The notes: a model not told the origin generated them from the sequence alone. 64,000 nucleotides of DNA from RHLJ01 sp040222455 (GCA_040222455.1 JAVKDD010000033.1:124001-188000); one strand, 5' to 3'; numbered from the stretch's first letter, positions 26,368-38,858 are shown. Program-made: numbers and translations.

Positions 26368-27033
26368 ATGGCGAATCATTCAGCATCGCAACAAGTTCAT
26401 GTTCAACACCATTTTGTAGACTCAGACCAACAGTTTGACTCTGCAAAACTAGGTATGTGGGTATTTCTGGTAAATGAAATACTCTTTTTTGGCGGACTTT
26501 TTTGCGCTTACATTATTTTTCGGGTTTGGTATCCGGAACTATTTACACAAGCAGCTCTCGAGCTAAATAAAGTATGGGGTGGCGTTAACACCATTGTACT
26601 TATAGGTAGTAGTTTAACAGTTGCCATGGCAATTCGTTCTGCTCAAAAAAACCAGATTAAAGGGCTTCGAATAAATCTAATGATCACCATTCTTCTGGCT
26701 TGCGTGTTCTTAGTAATTAAATATTTCGAATATGAGCATAAATTACATTTAGGAATTGCTCCTGGTTCTTTTTGGAATCCTACCCCTGAAGTATTAGCTG
26801 TTTTAGATCATCCCAAAGCGAATATCTTTTTTAGTATTTACTATGTAATGACCGGGATTCACGGACTTCACGTTCTGGTTGGTATTGGGTTGATGATCTG
26901 GTTATATATTCGAGCTGGTAAAGGTCACTTTAATAGCGAATACTACACCCCTGTTGAAATCACAGGACTATATTGGCACTTAGTGGATTTGATATGGATT
27001 TTCCTTTTCCCACTACTCTATTTAATTGAATGA
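26368..27033 (+). CDS. coxC: Cytochrome c oxidase subunit III
   Basis: 221 aa with about five to six TM helices. KLGMWVFLVNEILFFGGLFCAYIIFR is the typical first-helix signature, and FFSIYYVMTGIHGLHVLVG and GLYWHLVDLIWIFLFPLLYL are the classic conserved C-terminal motifs. Structural/stabilising subunit of the oxidase. Located 23 bases after coxA. Confidence 0.96.
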   Translation: MANHSASQQVHVQHHFVDSDQQFDSAKLGMWVFLVNEILFFGGLFCAYIIFRVWYPELFTQAALELNKVWGGVNTIVLIGSSLTVAMAIRSAQKNQIKGLRINLMITILLACVFLVIKYFEYEHKLHLGIAPGSFWNPTPEVLAVLDHPKANIFFSIYYVMTGIHGLHVLVGIGLMIWLYIRAGKGHFNSEYYTPVEITGLYWHLVDLIWIFLFPLLYLIE

Positions 27034-27046
27034 CAGGAATTATATT

Positions 27047-27367
27047 ATGAGCGCAACAGAACACAAACACGGACATCACGTAGCTACCGCATCTCAACTT
27101 TGGTTAATTGGCGGAGCGTTAATTGTACTTACTATTCTTACAGTAATTGTATCATCACTTCCAATTCCTGAACCATTTGATATTATCACAGCACTATCAA
27201 TTGCTGTTGTTAAAGCATTTTTAGTAGCTGCTTTCTTTATGGGATTATATTGGGATGTTAAATTCAATTCATTACTCCTTATTGGAGCCTTAGTATTTTT
27301 CATTTTAATGGTATGTGTAACTTTATTAGACACTATGTACCGTAATGATATCGTACCTTCTTTCTAA
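27047..27367 (+). CDS. Cytochrome c oxidase subunit IV family protein
   Basis: 106 aa from the ATG at 27047; a TTG at 27026 overlaps the coxC stop region and is less likely. A His-rich N-terminus (TEHKHGHHV) is followed by three TM helices (about 16-36, 45-66 and 76-96), matching the prokaryotic COX4 family. The motif AVVKAFLVAAFFMGLYWD is characteristic. Last gene of the operon, followed by a strong terminator. Confidence 0.92.
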   Translation: MSATEHKHGHHVATASQLWLIGGALIVLTILTVIVSSLPIPEPFDIITALSIAVVKAFLVAAFFMGLYWDVKFNSLLLIGALVFFILMVCVTLLDTMYRNDIVPSF

Positions 27368-27390
27368 AGTATAAGCTAGATTTTTTTTGA

Positions 27391-27422
27391 GCCTCAATCC
27401 TAATAAGATTGAGGCTTTTTTT
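27391..27422 (+). terminator. Rho-independent terminator of the ACIII-caa3 operon
   Basis: GCCTCAATC (27391-27399) and GATTGAGGC (27407-27415) form a perfect 9-bp stem with a 7-base loop, followed by seven T residues (27416-27422). Confidence 0.95.
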
Positions 27423-27492
27423 ATGAGCTATTTCTTGGTATTTAATGTTCGTAATTTGGAACTTGTCATACTAACAATTAAGTAAAATAGCT

Positions 27493-28368
27493 ATGAGTCT
27501 TTCTAAAACCATTCTCGGTAATTTTGAACTTTACACCATCGAAACCGGTGACATCAAACTTGATGGAGGTGCTATGTTTGGGGTTGTTCCTAAAACATTG
27601 TGGTCGAAAGGGATTGCTGCGGATGTAAAGAACAGAATTTCGATGACCATGCGATGTTTACTTATTAAATCCAATCAAACTGGAAAAGTATATCTGATCG
27701 ATAATGGTGTTGGGAATAAGTTTAACGAAAAGATGATGGATATCTATCAGATTGACTTCACTAATAGAGAATTAGCTCGTTCACTAAAAGCTCAAGGATT
27801 TGGCTTTAAAGATATCACCGATATTATCTTCACTCATCTACATTTTGATCACTGTGGTGGAACTACCTTTTTTGACGAGCAAGGTCAATTGGATTTCACT
27901 TTTCCAAATGCTACTTATCATATCAATAAACGACACTGGGAAACGGCAACACATCCGAATGCACGAGAACAAGCAAGTTTTATTAAAGAAAATATCGAAC
28001 CATTAAAAAAATCAGATAAAGTTCATCTTGTTGATGATAATTTTGAGTATGAACCGGGTTTAAGTGCCCTAGTAGCAAACGGGCATACTTTAGGTCAACA
28101 GCTACCAAAAATTGAAGGAAATGGTAAAACAATAATATTTGTGGCTGATTTACTTCCGACTCATGTTCACCTTCCCCTCCCTTGGGTAATGGGTTATGAT
28201 ATGCGCCCGATTGAGACCCTTTCCGAAAAAGAACGTTTTTTAAAACAAGCTGCTTCTAATAATTGGTATCTATTCCTTCAGCACGACTTAGAAGAAGAAA
28301 TCATTCAAATAACTGAAGAAAATGGGAAATATCTGATAAGTGAAAAACTTACTCTTTCTGATCTTTAA
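27493..28368 (+). CDS. MBL-fold metallo-hydrolase
   Basis: 291 aa. Metallo-beta-lactamase fold with the metal-binding motif THLHFDHCGG, further ligands in NGHTLGQQ (His) and VADLLPTH (Asp), and a late His in FLQHDLEE. The overall layout resembles the quorum-quenching/AttM-like and general MBL hydrolases acting on esters or lactones, but the substrate cannot be named. It stands alone between the oxidase terminator and the DUF4175 gene. Confidence 0.9.
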   Translation: MSLSKTILGNFELYTIETGDIKLDGGAMFGVVPKTLWSKGIAADVKNRISMTMRCLLIKSNQTGKVYLIDNGVGNKFNEKMMDIYQIDFTNRELARSLKAQGFGFKDITDIIFTHLHFDHCGGTTFFDEQGQLDFTFPNATYHINKRHWETATHPNAREQASFIKENIEPLKKSDKVHLVDDNFEYEPGLSALVANGHTLGQQLPKIEGNGKTIIFVADLLPTHVHLPLPWVMGYDMRPIETLSEKERFLKQAASNNWYLFLQHDLEEEIIQITEENGKYLISEKLTLSDL

Positions 28369-28432
28369 GCCACAATTTTAACTAACATTTATAGTTTTTG
28401 AATGTACAAAGTTGTTTCTTTGTATTCATATT

Positions 28433-31812
<3,380 letters not shown>

Positions 31813-31819
<7 letters not shown>

Positions 31820-32565
31820 TTTCCAGAAAGATTTCTTTCAATGATTTTATGGTAGGCTTCAAGAACTCCATTGGTTGATCGCTCAACTGTAACTTCTGCA
31901 ACATCTTTTGTGATCTGTGCTGCATTTGAAGGAGCAAAAGGCATGCCTACTATTTTTAATCCCGGAATGTCTCCACTAGAGTCACCGATATAGGCAACCT
32001 CAGCAAGCTGTAAGCCAAAATAATTGCATAACATCTTTATTCCTTCGCCTTTATTTGCTTGCTTTAATATAATATTGACAGATACTTCCGTTTTATGAAC
32101 CTCAAATAGTTTGTAATTCTTAGAAATATACTCAACACTCATATCGTACATTTCATCAATTGTTGAGGTGTTTTGATGAATAATGCCAATATCTGTGAAT
32201 TTTGCGAACTCAGAAATTGCACCTTTATACGGCTTTATTAAATGTTCTTTTGACCAATCTTTAATTTCAAGTACATCAACTTTTGCCTGTTCGGTTAAAG
32301 CGGGACTCCAAGTAAGTTTATTTTCGGCTACATCATACATCCCACCTCCACTTTCAAACACAAAAGGAATTCTGATCCCAAGAATCTGCGCCTGAGCTTC
32401 AGCATAAGGCATAGGTCGCCCTGTACAAATGCTTAAAGGAGGCACCGAATCATCTGTTTTACTTGCAAGGTTTAATGCTCTGATTTGTGAATAAGCGTCC
32501 CAATCAGGGGTAACAAAAGGATCTGTCATACATCCATCCAGATCTGTAATAAAAAGTTTAATCAT
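31813..32565 (-). CDS. HAD-superfamily phosphatase (Cof/phosphoglycolate phosphatase-like)
   Basis: 250 aa. Motif I is DLDGCMTD with nucleophile D8 and acid/base D10, motif II lies in SICTGR, the motif III Lys is in KANKGEGIKML, and motif IV is GDSSGDIPGL. The C2-type cap between about 85 and 190 places it with HAD-IIB enzymes that act on sugar phosphates or phosphoglycolate. Substrate unknown. Its start overlaps the VWA stop by 8 bases. Its 3' end overlaps the DUF4175 gene on the other strand. Confidence 0.87.
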
Positions 32566-33583
32566 TTAGTTTTTTCTTATATCCGGGAATCATCACTGAG
32601 CATACAAAACAAAGTAAACCTAATGCCCCCATCCATTGATATTGATTTTTGAAGTCGGCATACTCTTGGCTTGAAAACTCTCCCTTTTCTAATTCATCAA
32701 CTCTTGCAAGAAAGGCGTCTATTCCGTCATTACCTCGTTCAATTTCATAATAGTTTCCATTTCCTTTTGAGGCAATTTGCCGAAGAACATCACGCTGTAA
32801 ACTGGTAGTTACTACCTTTCCTTCCCTATCTCTTTTATATCCAATCAGCTGTCCAGATTGTTGTTCATATAAAGGTATTGTGGTTCCTTCTGTAGTACCA
32901 ATTCCCAACGTATAAACCGATATCGAACTATTTATGAGTTCATTTAATGCATTTTCGTATGACTGTCCATGATCTTCGCCATCAGAAATAATGAGTAAAA
33001 CCTGAGCTGCTTCTGTTGCATTTTCTTCTAATGATTCGAATGCAGCTTTTGCTGTTTCCATTGAAGCTTTAAAATCTGTTGCAGAACTTGGCATTTGATC
33101 AGTATCCACGATTTCTAGAAATAAACGGAGTGCGGAATAGTCTAAGGTCATTGGACTTTGAAGATATGCTTCACCAGTAAACACGATTAGTCCAACACGA
33201 TCTCCTTTTAATCGCTCAATTAATCTGTTAATTTCAAATTTAGCTTTCTCCAGTCTACTAGGTCGAACATCCTCAGCATTCATACTCGCAGATAAATCTA
33301 ATGCTATGAGCATATCGATACCTCGGCGTTTAACTTCACGAACTTCGGTACCAACTTTAGGACCAGCTAGTGCAGTAAGCACGAACCCTAATCCAATAAT
33401 AAATAACACCGTTTTAATCGCAGTTCCGGTTGACCAATATCCTTTTCGTAATGAGTTAAAAAGACCTTTCTCAAAATATTTCTTTTGAGCTCTTTGAATA
33501 GACTTATTTCTTATCCAAATCAGTCCAATTAGCACAGGAATAAGAATTAATAACCAAAGATAGAGTGGGGATTCCCAGATCAT
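32558..33583 (-). CDS. VWA-domain protein, BatA/BatB-like
   Basis: 341 aa. TM segments at about 6-24 and 56-74 are followed by a von Willebrand A domain with an intact MIDAS motif D96-L-S98-A-S100, the downstream Thr in SATDFK and SDGEDHG. A C-terminal TM lies near 315-333. This is the layout of BatA/BatB from the Bacteroides aerotolerance operon, but the usual neighbours (MoxR ATPase, DUF58, BatC-E) are not next to it here. It probably anchors a metal-dependent protein interaction at the outer face of the inner membrane. Confidence 0.88.
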   Translation of the reverse strand: MIWESPLYLWLLILIPVLIGLIWIRNKSIQRAQKKYFEKGLFNSLRKGYWSTGTAIKTVLFIIGLGFVLTALAGPKVGTEVREVKRRGIDMLIALDLSASMNAEDVRPSRLEKAKFEINRLIERLKGDRVGLIVFTGEAYLQSPMTLDYSALRLFLEIVDTDQMPSSATDFKASMETAKAAFESLEENATEAAQVLLIISDGEDHGQSYENALNELINSSISVYTLGIGTTEGTTIPLYEQQSGQLIGYKRDREGKVVTTSLQRDVLRQIASKGNGNYYEIERGNDGIDAFLARVDELEKGEFSSQEYADFKNQYQWMGALGLLCFVCSVMIPGYKKKLND

Positions 33584-33670
33584 ACTAGTTGCTGGTTATA
33601 GGTTGTTGGTTACTTGTTGATGATTAATTTAAAAGTGACAGAAAATACTACTTCTACTTCCACTCCTCAA

Positions 33671-34948
33671 CTACTCAATAATTACAACTTGTAAATCCAT
33701 AAGGTTATTTCCTGTAGCACCAATTTTAATTAGCGTCTGCATTTCTTCATGAAAATGATACGAATCATTATTCTGGAGATATTCCTCAGGATTAATTTTC
33801 TTCTTTCTTGCCAGCAAAGTAGTCTCAGAACTTATCATAACTCCAGCAGCATCCGTTGGTCCATCAATTCCGTCAGTTCCAATACTTAACATCGAAATGG
33901 AGTGCTGCCCTTCAATCGAAATGGCTGATATTAATGCCAATTCTTGATTCCTTCCTCCTTTCCCTGAACCTTTAACCTCCACTGTACTTTCACCATAGAA
34001 AATTAACGCTGCCGGTTTTTTGATAGATTCGTTATTACTTAATATTGAAATTGCTTTACTGCAAATCATTTTTGACACCTTTCGGACGTCTTCAGTATAA
34101 GCTGAATCGGCTACCCAGGTATTGAATCCTTCTTTTTTAAGTCTCTGTTCTACTTGTTTTGCAAATGAAGACGCCTTTGAAATAACTTGAACAGTGTGAT
34201 TAGGATGGTCATTAACACCGGGTTTAGGTGTATCTGGAAAATCACCAGCCATTCCTTTTGCAATATGAATTCGTATAGAATGTGGAACTTCATTCCATAA
34301 TTTAAATCGCTTAAGTACCTGAAAAGCATCCTTAAATGTAGATGTATCACAAATAGTTGGGGCACTTCCTATTGTTTCTAAATCGTTATTTGGAACATCT
34401 GAGGAAATTAATGTAATCAGGTTTGTATGATGAAGTGCTTGAGCAAGTTGCCCACCTTTTAATAAGCAAAGATGTTTTCGTACAACATTCATTTCTTTGA
34501 TAGGAGCACCTGAATTCAACAAGAGTTCATATGTTTCTGCAAGTTCATCAATTTCAATTCCTTTTGGAGGAATACACAATAAAGAAGAAGCTCCACCAGA
34601 AAGACAAAATATGACTGTTTCACCTTTTGGAATTTTTCGTGCCAACGATAGTAATTCATAGGAAGCTGAAATTGAGCTTTCATCAGGTAGTGGATGAGAA
34701 CCATTAAATATCTGTACATCTTTTAGAATAGATGTTTCTTCATTTGTAATTATGATTCCATCCTGAGCTCTGATTCCAACTGTATCTATAACACTTTGAG
34801 CCATAGAAATGGAAGCTTTACCTGCACCTAATAACCAGAAGCGCGAAAAATCAAAAGTCTCAAAAGTATGAACGAATTTATTTGGTTGATCTATTATATC
34901 AATCACGGAGCGAAATGCCGACTTATGAGCCTGAAATTTATTCTTCAT
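33671..34948 (-). CDS. Glycerate 2-kinase (MOFRL/DUF4147 family)
   Basis: 425 aa, full length for type II glycerate kinase (GckA/TtuD). Visible: LLGAGKASISMAQ near 36-48, CLSGGASSLL near 113, GGQLAQAL, SSDVPNNDLETIGSAPT and the MOFRL segment GKGGRNQELAL with GTDGIDGPTDAAG near the end. It phosphorylates D-glycerate to 2-phosphoglycerate with ATP in the cytosol. The 5' end overlaps the preceding membrane-protein gene by 11 bases, an unexpected pairing with the exosortase genes that may only reflect shared transcription. Confidence 0.9.
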   Translation of the reverse strand: MKNKFQAHKSAFRSVIDIIDQPNKFVHTFETFDFSRFWLLGAGKASISMAQSVIDTVGIRAQDGIIITNEETSILKDVQIFNGSHPLPDESSISASYELLSLARKIPKGETVIFCLSGGASSLLCIPPKGIEIDELAETYELLLNSGAPIKEMNVVRKHLCLLKGGQLAQALHHTNLITLISSDVPNNDLETIGSAPTICDTSTFKDAFQVLKRFKLWNEVPHSIRIHIAKGMAGDFPDTPKPGVNDHPNHTVQVISKASSFAKQVEQRLKKEGFNTWVADSAYTEDVRKVSKMICSKAISILSNNESIKKPAALIFYGESTVEVKGSGKGGRNQELALISAISIEGQHSISMLSIGTDGIDGPTDAAGVMISSETTLLARKKKINPEEYLQNNDSYHFHEEMQTLIKIGATGNNLMDLQVVIIE

Positions 34949-35426
34949 TGGAAACTTTTGATCTTTGTTGAAGATATATTAATGCCACAAAACCCATAGA
35001 TGATATTGGCAAAAGATACCTAGTCAATAAATCTGATATCATCAATAACTTAACCCAAAAATGAATACCCATTAGTACAAAACTAAACGAAATTATCCCA
35101 GCAAAAAGGTGTATGAGAATAAGTATCCAATAATCCTTCATAGATGCTCCAATCGATATTAATCCAATTATCGCAAATAGAAAAAAGCTTCCATAAGGTA
35201 TTTTATACTGCCAACCATGTCCACTTTCAGTGTTTAATTCATAAAATGTAAATGAAACAGATGATTGAGATTCGAACCCTACTTCATTTGTAATGAGTCC
35301 CTGTTGAGAAGGTAAAATAATTCCGTAGTGAGCATCATGAATTATACCTCTTACTTCTCTTACCCCTAAAAAGTATAAAAGAACAAATCCAATAATCAAT
35401 AGGAGCTTTTTAAGCGGATTGAGCAT
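34938..35426 (-). CDS. Membrane partner of the exosortase, function unknown
   Basis: 162 aa from the ATG at 35426. An ATG at 35462 adds 12 residues but would overlap the exosortase by 53 instead of 17 bases, and the basic MLNPLKKLLLI start is a better membrane-protein start. About five TM segments: near 6-22, 78-94, 98-116, 121-137 and 139-155. A soluble loop lies between the first two (IIHDAHYG...YELNTESGHGWQYKIPYG). Bacteroidota exosortases are often followed by such an accessory membrane gene. No family motif is recognised. Confidence 0.7.
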   Translation of the reverse strand: MLNPLKKLLLIIGFVLLYFLGVREVRGIIHDAHYGIILPSQQGLITNEVGFESQSSVSFTFYELNTESGHGWQYKIPYGSFFLFAIIGLISIGASMKDYWILILIHLFAGIISFSFVLMGIHFWVKLLMISDLLTRYLLPISSMGFVALIYLQQRSKVSNEE

Positions 35427-35943
35427 TGACTTTGGTTTCTGAAGTTGTGAAATCACCATCACTAAATTTAACCCAAGTCATCCAAAGTAGAAAAATAACG
35501 ATATAAAAAATTGTAGTTGTGGAATAATCGTGCATTATATCAAAGAATTGATTCCACTCTTCTTGAGTAATTACTAAAACTACTATTCTGAAAATATTTA
35601 CAATATAAATAACACCAATTCCTAAAAACGAAAAACTAATCCGGTTTTTCCAATCACCTGGGTAAGCTAATATAAATCCAAGAAAGAGACCTATTGCCGA
35701 TATACCCGTGCAACCATCAACTAATTCGATTCCTCCATTTTCTCCAACGCCAATTATTCTGTTTACTGACCAAGTTTCATATCCAAAGAATTGAACAACT
35801 CCTGTACTTACACTTACAATATTTAAAGAAAGCCATTCATCAAGTCGCCCATCTGGCAATAACCAGAGTTCATAGAGGATATACCATACAACAAATATTG
35901 CTAGTGCTTTTAAAATGAAGATTGTAATCGAAGATTTAAACAT
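35410..35943 (-). CDS. Exosortase/archaeosortase-family transpeptidase
   Basis: 177 aa with about five to six TM helices. The three conserved catalytic-type residues are present: C78 in VDGCTGIS, R119 in VNIFRIVVL and H138 in MHDYSTT, each near a membrane face. Exosortases cleave C-terminal sorting tails and transfer the protein to a lipid or glycan, and are typically encoded within exopolysaccharide loci, as here. It lies 3 bases downstream of the aminotransferase gene. No protein with an obvious exosortase tail is encoded in the window, so its substrate must be elsewhere or of an unfamiliar type. Confidence 0.88.
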   Translation of the reverse strand: MFKSSITIFILKALAIFVVWYILYELWLLPDGRLDEWLSLNIVSVSTGVVQFFGYETWSVNRIIGVGENGGIELVDGCTGISAIGLFLGFILAYPGDWKNRISFSFLGIGVIYIVNIFRIVVLVITQEEWNQFFDIMHDYSTTTIFYIVIFLLWMTWVKFSDGDFTTSETKVNAQSA

Positions 35944-35946
35944 ATA

Positions 35947-37182
35947 TCAGTTTAATGCTTTTGATATCGTATTGACTACCTTTTCAACCTGATCCTCTCT
36001 GAGTTCAGGATAAATTGGAAGTGATAACGCCTGATTACTCGCACACATTGCAACGGGGCAGTCATTTGGGGAATAACCTAGCTCCTTGAAACATTCTTGA
36101 ACATGAAGTGGAAGAGGGTAATATACAGACGACCCAATTCCTTCATCCTTCAGTGTTTTTTGAATTTGCTCTCGGTGCTTCAGTCTAATAGTATATTGAT
36201 GGTAAATATGTCTTCCACCACTATCTGATAAGCCTGTAGTTTCTTTTGGAAGAATAATTCTAGAACTATCGAGATCGCAACCTTCCTGCCCCATACAAGA
36301 ACAATCTCCAAAACAGGATACTGATTGGTTTTCAACTAAACCAGCTTGTTCAAATAACTTGTTATAAGTTTTAGCAATAGTTTGTCTTTTCTCAGACCAA
36401 GCATCTAAATGTTTTATTTTAACTGAAAGAATAGCTGCCTGAATTGCATCTAGCCTACTGTTTATTCCTACATATTTATGATGATACTTTGGTCGAGCTC
36501 CATGAAGCCTTAAAATATCTATTTTTTTTGCTTGTTCAGGATTTTTCACTGTGATTAACCCTGCATCACCATACGCTCCTAAATTCTTACTTGGAAAAAA
36601 ACTAAAACATCCAAAATCTCCTAAGTTACCTACTAAAGAACCTTTGTATTTTGTACCAATAGATTGTGCTGCATCTTCAATTATTTTTAAATCAAATTCT
36701 TCAGCCAGTTTTAAAATTGGCTCCATTTCAGCTGCTTGCCCATATAAATGAACAGGTATAATTGCCTTTATTTTACTTTGATCTATTCCTAAACGCCTAG
36801 AAAGCTTGTCTTTTCCCTCCAAAAATGCTCTTACTTTATCCGGATCAATATTAAAACTGTTAGGCTCTATATCAATGAAAATAGGAATTGCACCTAATCG
36901 AGAAACAGCACCGGCAGTAGCAAAAAATGTAAAAGGTGAAGTTATCACATAATCACCTGGTTCAATATCAATTGCCATTAAAGCAAGTAAAAGGGCATCT
37001 GAACCTGAAGCACAACCAAATGCATGTTCAGTGTTACAATATTCAGCAACTTCTTCCTCGAATCGCTTTACAAAGTCTCCCATAATAAAACTTTGTGATT
37101 CCAGAACTTGGTCAACTGCTTGTTTTATTTCTGGTTTAATGGAATCGTATTGTGCTTGTAAATCGAGTAAAGGGACTTTCAT
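35947..37182 (-). CDS. DegT-family PLP aminotransferase (WbpE-like), with a Cys-rich insert
   Basis: 411 aa from the ATG at 37182, where MKVPLLDLQAQY matches family starts; the longer frame upstream lies in the neighbouring gene. PLP lysine K199 in FPSKNLGAYGD, with the conserved SGSDALLLAL and EDAAQSIG. With neighbours resembling WbpB and WbpD it most likely aminates C3 of UDP-2-acetamido-2-deoxy-ribo-hexuluronate on the way to UDP-GlcNAc3NAcA. Odd: residues 288-305 hold four Cys (C290, C294, C296, C302) not typical of the family. It starts one base after the acetyltransferase stop. Confidence 0.88.
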   Translation of the reverse strand: MKVPLLDLQAQYDSIKPEIKQAVDQVLESQSFIMGDFVKRFEEEVAEYCNTEHAFGCASGSDALLLALMAIDIEPGDYVITSPFTFFATAGAVSRLGAIPIFIDIEPNSFNIDPDKVRAFLEGKDKLSRRLGIDQSKIKAIIPVHLYGQAAEMEPILKLAEEFDLKIIEDAAQSIGTKYKGSLVGNLGDFGCFSFFPSKNLGAYGDAGLITVKNPEQAKKIDILRLHGARPKYHHKYVGINSRLDAIQAAILSVKIKHLDAWSEKRQTIAKTYNKLFEQAGLVENQSVSCFGDCSCMGQEGCDLDSSRIILPKETTGLSDSGGRHIYHQYTIRLKHREQIQKTLKDEGIGSSVYYPLPLHVQECFKELGYSPNDCPVAMCASNQALSLPIYPELREDQVEKVVNTISKALN

Positions 37183-37183
37183 A

Positions 37184-37759
37184 TTATATCGGAAACACTT
37201 TGTTTTCTTCCAGTTTATATTCTTCGTTGGTTTCAGGGCATACCGCAGTTTTTGCATCATCAAAATTAAGACGTATGCCCGCTTTTGAAACCCACCCAAT
37301 TTGTTTAGCAGGATTTCCAACCATTAAAGCATAACTTGGAACTTCTTTTGTGATCACACTTCCTGCACCAATAAATGCATATTCTCCAATTTCATTGCCA
37401 CAAATAATTGTAGCGTTTGCTCCTATTGAAGCTCCTTTCCGAACTATTGTCTTTTTGTATTCATCCTTTCTTTGAACATGACTTCTAGGATTAACAACAT
37501 TTGTAAAAACCATACTTGGGCCACAAAAAACATCATTTTCTAGTCTAACCTCATCATAAATTGAGACATTATTCTGAACCCTCACATTATTTCCTAAAAT
37601 TGCTTTTCCTACAAATACATTTTGACCAAGAACACAATTTTTGCCAATACTTGCATTCCCCATAACGTGCACCCAATGCCAAACTTTGGTGCCTTCTCCA
37701 ATCTGAGCACCTTTCTCTATTATGGCTGTTTCATGTTTGAAAAAAGAATTATTTTCCAA
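37184..37759 (-). CDS. wbpD: Sugar N-acetyltransferase (WbpD/WlbB-like), left-handed beta-helix
   Basis: 191 aa built of hexapeptide repeats (IGEGTKVWHWVHVMGNASIG, CVLGQNVFVG, NNVRVQNNVS, GASIGANATIICG), as in WbpD/WlbB trimeric acetyltransferases. HWVHV and FTNVVNPRSHVQRKDE are typical of the subfamily. It would acetylate the 3-amino group of UDP-GlcNAc3NA with acetyl-CoA. Its product and the aminotransferase next door act in succession. The symbol is by pathway analogy with Pseudomonas. Confidence 0.82.
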   Translation of the reverse strand: MENNSFFKHETAIIEKGAQIGEGTKVWHWVHVMGNASIGKNCVLGQNVFVGKAILGNNVRVQNNVSIYDEVRLENDVFCGPSMVFTNVVNPRSHVQRKDEYKKTIVRKGASIGANATIICGNEIGEYAFIGAGSVITKEVPSYALMVGNPAKQIGWVSKAGIRLNFDDAKTAVCPETNEEYKLEENKVFPI

Positions 37760-37777
37760 TGATTTATTGGTGAATTC

Positions 37778-37830
37778 AAAATTTAAAATTCAAAATTAAG
37801 ATGAGAAAATAATTTTGAATTTTGAATTTT
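37778..37830. repeat. Long AT-rich hairpin between wbpB- and wbpD-like genes
   Basis: Bases 37778-37798 pair with 37810-37830 over 21 positions with one G-U pair and an 11-base loop. The inner 11 bp (ATTCAAAATTA with TAATTTTGAAT) are perfect. It begins in the stop codon of the upstream gene. It could slow or end transcription, or be a copy of an AT-rich intergenic repeat. Confidence 0.75.
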
Positions 37831-38858
37831 TAATTAATGAATTTTGCTGCTTTATAAATACGCTCAATTATACTAACAACTTTCATTCCATCAAAAGATG
37901 AAGCGGTTGGTTTGTCATTTCCAGTTAGTACATTAACAATATTCTCAAATACGTAATGATGGTTTGCAGCGCTTCCTTTATAAGGACCGTAATCATTTGG
38001 AGGATTTGTCTTGGCAAGCTCAGGCATTTGATAATCTTTTATATGGCAATATTCAATCTCATTCATGTATTGCCCACCTATTTTAAGACTGCCATTTGTA
38101 CCAACCACAGTTATGCTACTTTCCATATTTTTATCCCAACAAGAAGTAGAGTAGTTTATCGAACCCATTCCACCATTTTCGAACTCGAACTGAGCAAATC
38201 CAGAATCGTCGAAATCTTTCAGATTTGGATGAGTGAAATTCTTTACAATTGCTTTAGGGTTTTTTATATCTCCAAACACCCAGTACATGATATCAACAAA
38301 ATGACTAAACTGTGTAAATAAAGCTCCCCCATCCAAATCTCTTGTCCCTTTCCAGTCACTAGATGCATAATATCGATCGTCACGGTTCCAATAACAGTTC
38401 ACTTGTACCATCAAAGTCTCGCCGATGATTTTATTAGTGATAACCTTTTTTAACCATTCAGAAGGTGGACTGTAGCGGTTTTGTTTAACTACAAAAACTT
38501 GTTTCCCGCTTTCCATTTCAGCTTTTACAATTGCTTCGCTTTCTTGAATCGAAAGAGCCATTGGCTTTTCGATAAGTACATGGTAATCATGATTCAAAAG
38601 CTTGATAGCGTATTCAGAATGAAATCCATTCGGTGTAGCAATAGTAACAATATCAGACTGAGATTTATCATTAACAATAAACTCATCGATCGAAGAATAC
38701 GAAGATGCACCAAGTTCTAATTCATCAATTTTTAAAAATTGATTTTGATCTGTATCAGAAACAGAGACTAACTCTGTTGATTTAAATTCATTGATAATTT
38801 TAGCGTGTCGTTGTCCAATACGACCAAAACCTATTACTGAGAATTTTATTTTTGACAT
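37830..38858 (-). CDS. wbpB: Gfo/Idh/MocA oxidoreductase (WbpB/WlbA-like)
   Basis: 342 aa. N-terminal Rossmann fold with GFGRIGQRHAKII (about 9-21), the family signature VLIEKPMALS with its catalytic Lys, and a C-terminal alpha/beta domain. WbpB/WlbA oxidises the C3 hydroxyl of UDP-GlcNAcA using NAD. The pairing with WbpD- and WbpE-like genes on the same strand supports this rather than another substrate of this wide family. A 70-base gap with a strong hairpin separates it from the wbpD-like gene. Confidence 0.82.
   Translation of the reverse strand: MSKIKFSVIGFGRIGQRHAKIINEFKSTELVSVSDTDQNQFLKIDELELGASSYSSIDEFIVNDKSQSDIVTIATPNGFHSEYAIKLLNHDYHVLIEKPMALSIQESEAIVKAEMESGKQVFVVKQNRYSPPSEWLKKVITNKIIGETLMVQVNCYWNRDDRYYASSDWKGTRDLDGGALFTQFSHFVDIMYWVFGDIKNPKAIVKNFTHPNLKDFDDSGFAQFEFENGGMGSINYSTSCWDKNMESSITVVGTNGSLKIGGQYMNEIEYCHIKDYQMPELAKTNPPNDYGPYKGSAANHHYVFENIVNVLTGNDKPTASSFDGMKVVSIIERIYKAAKFIN

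Noticed and set aside
28405..28424. TACAAAG/CTTTGTA inverted repeat before the DUF4175 gene as a third operator
   Set aside because: The halves are in the opposite order and 6 bases apart, unlike the 8+1+8 sites at 1681 and 2663; the similarity is probably chance in AT-rich DNA.
33584..33670. Gene or regulatory RNA between the VWA and glycerate kinase genes
   Set aside because: 87 bases with simple TTG-rich and CT-rich runs; no coding frame or stable hairpin seen.
37184..37320. Longer start of the DegT aminotransferase (ATG at 37320)
   Set aside because: The added 46 codons lie entirely in the neighbouring acetyltransferase gene, while the ATG at 37182 begins the family-typical MKVPLLDL.
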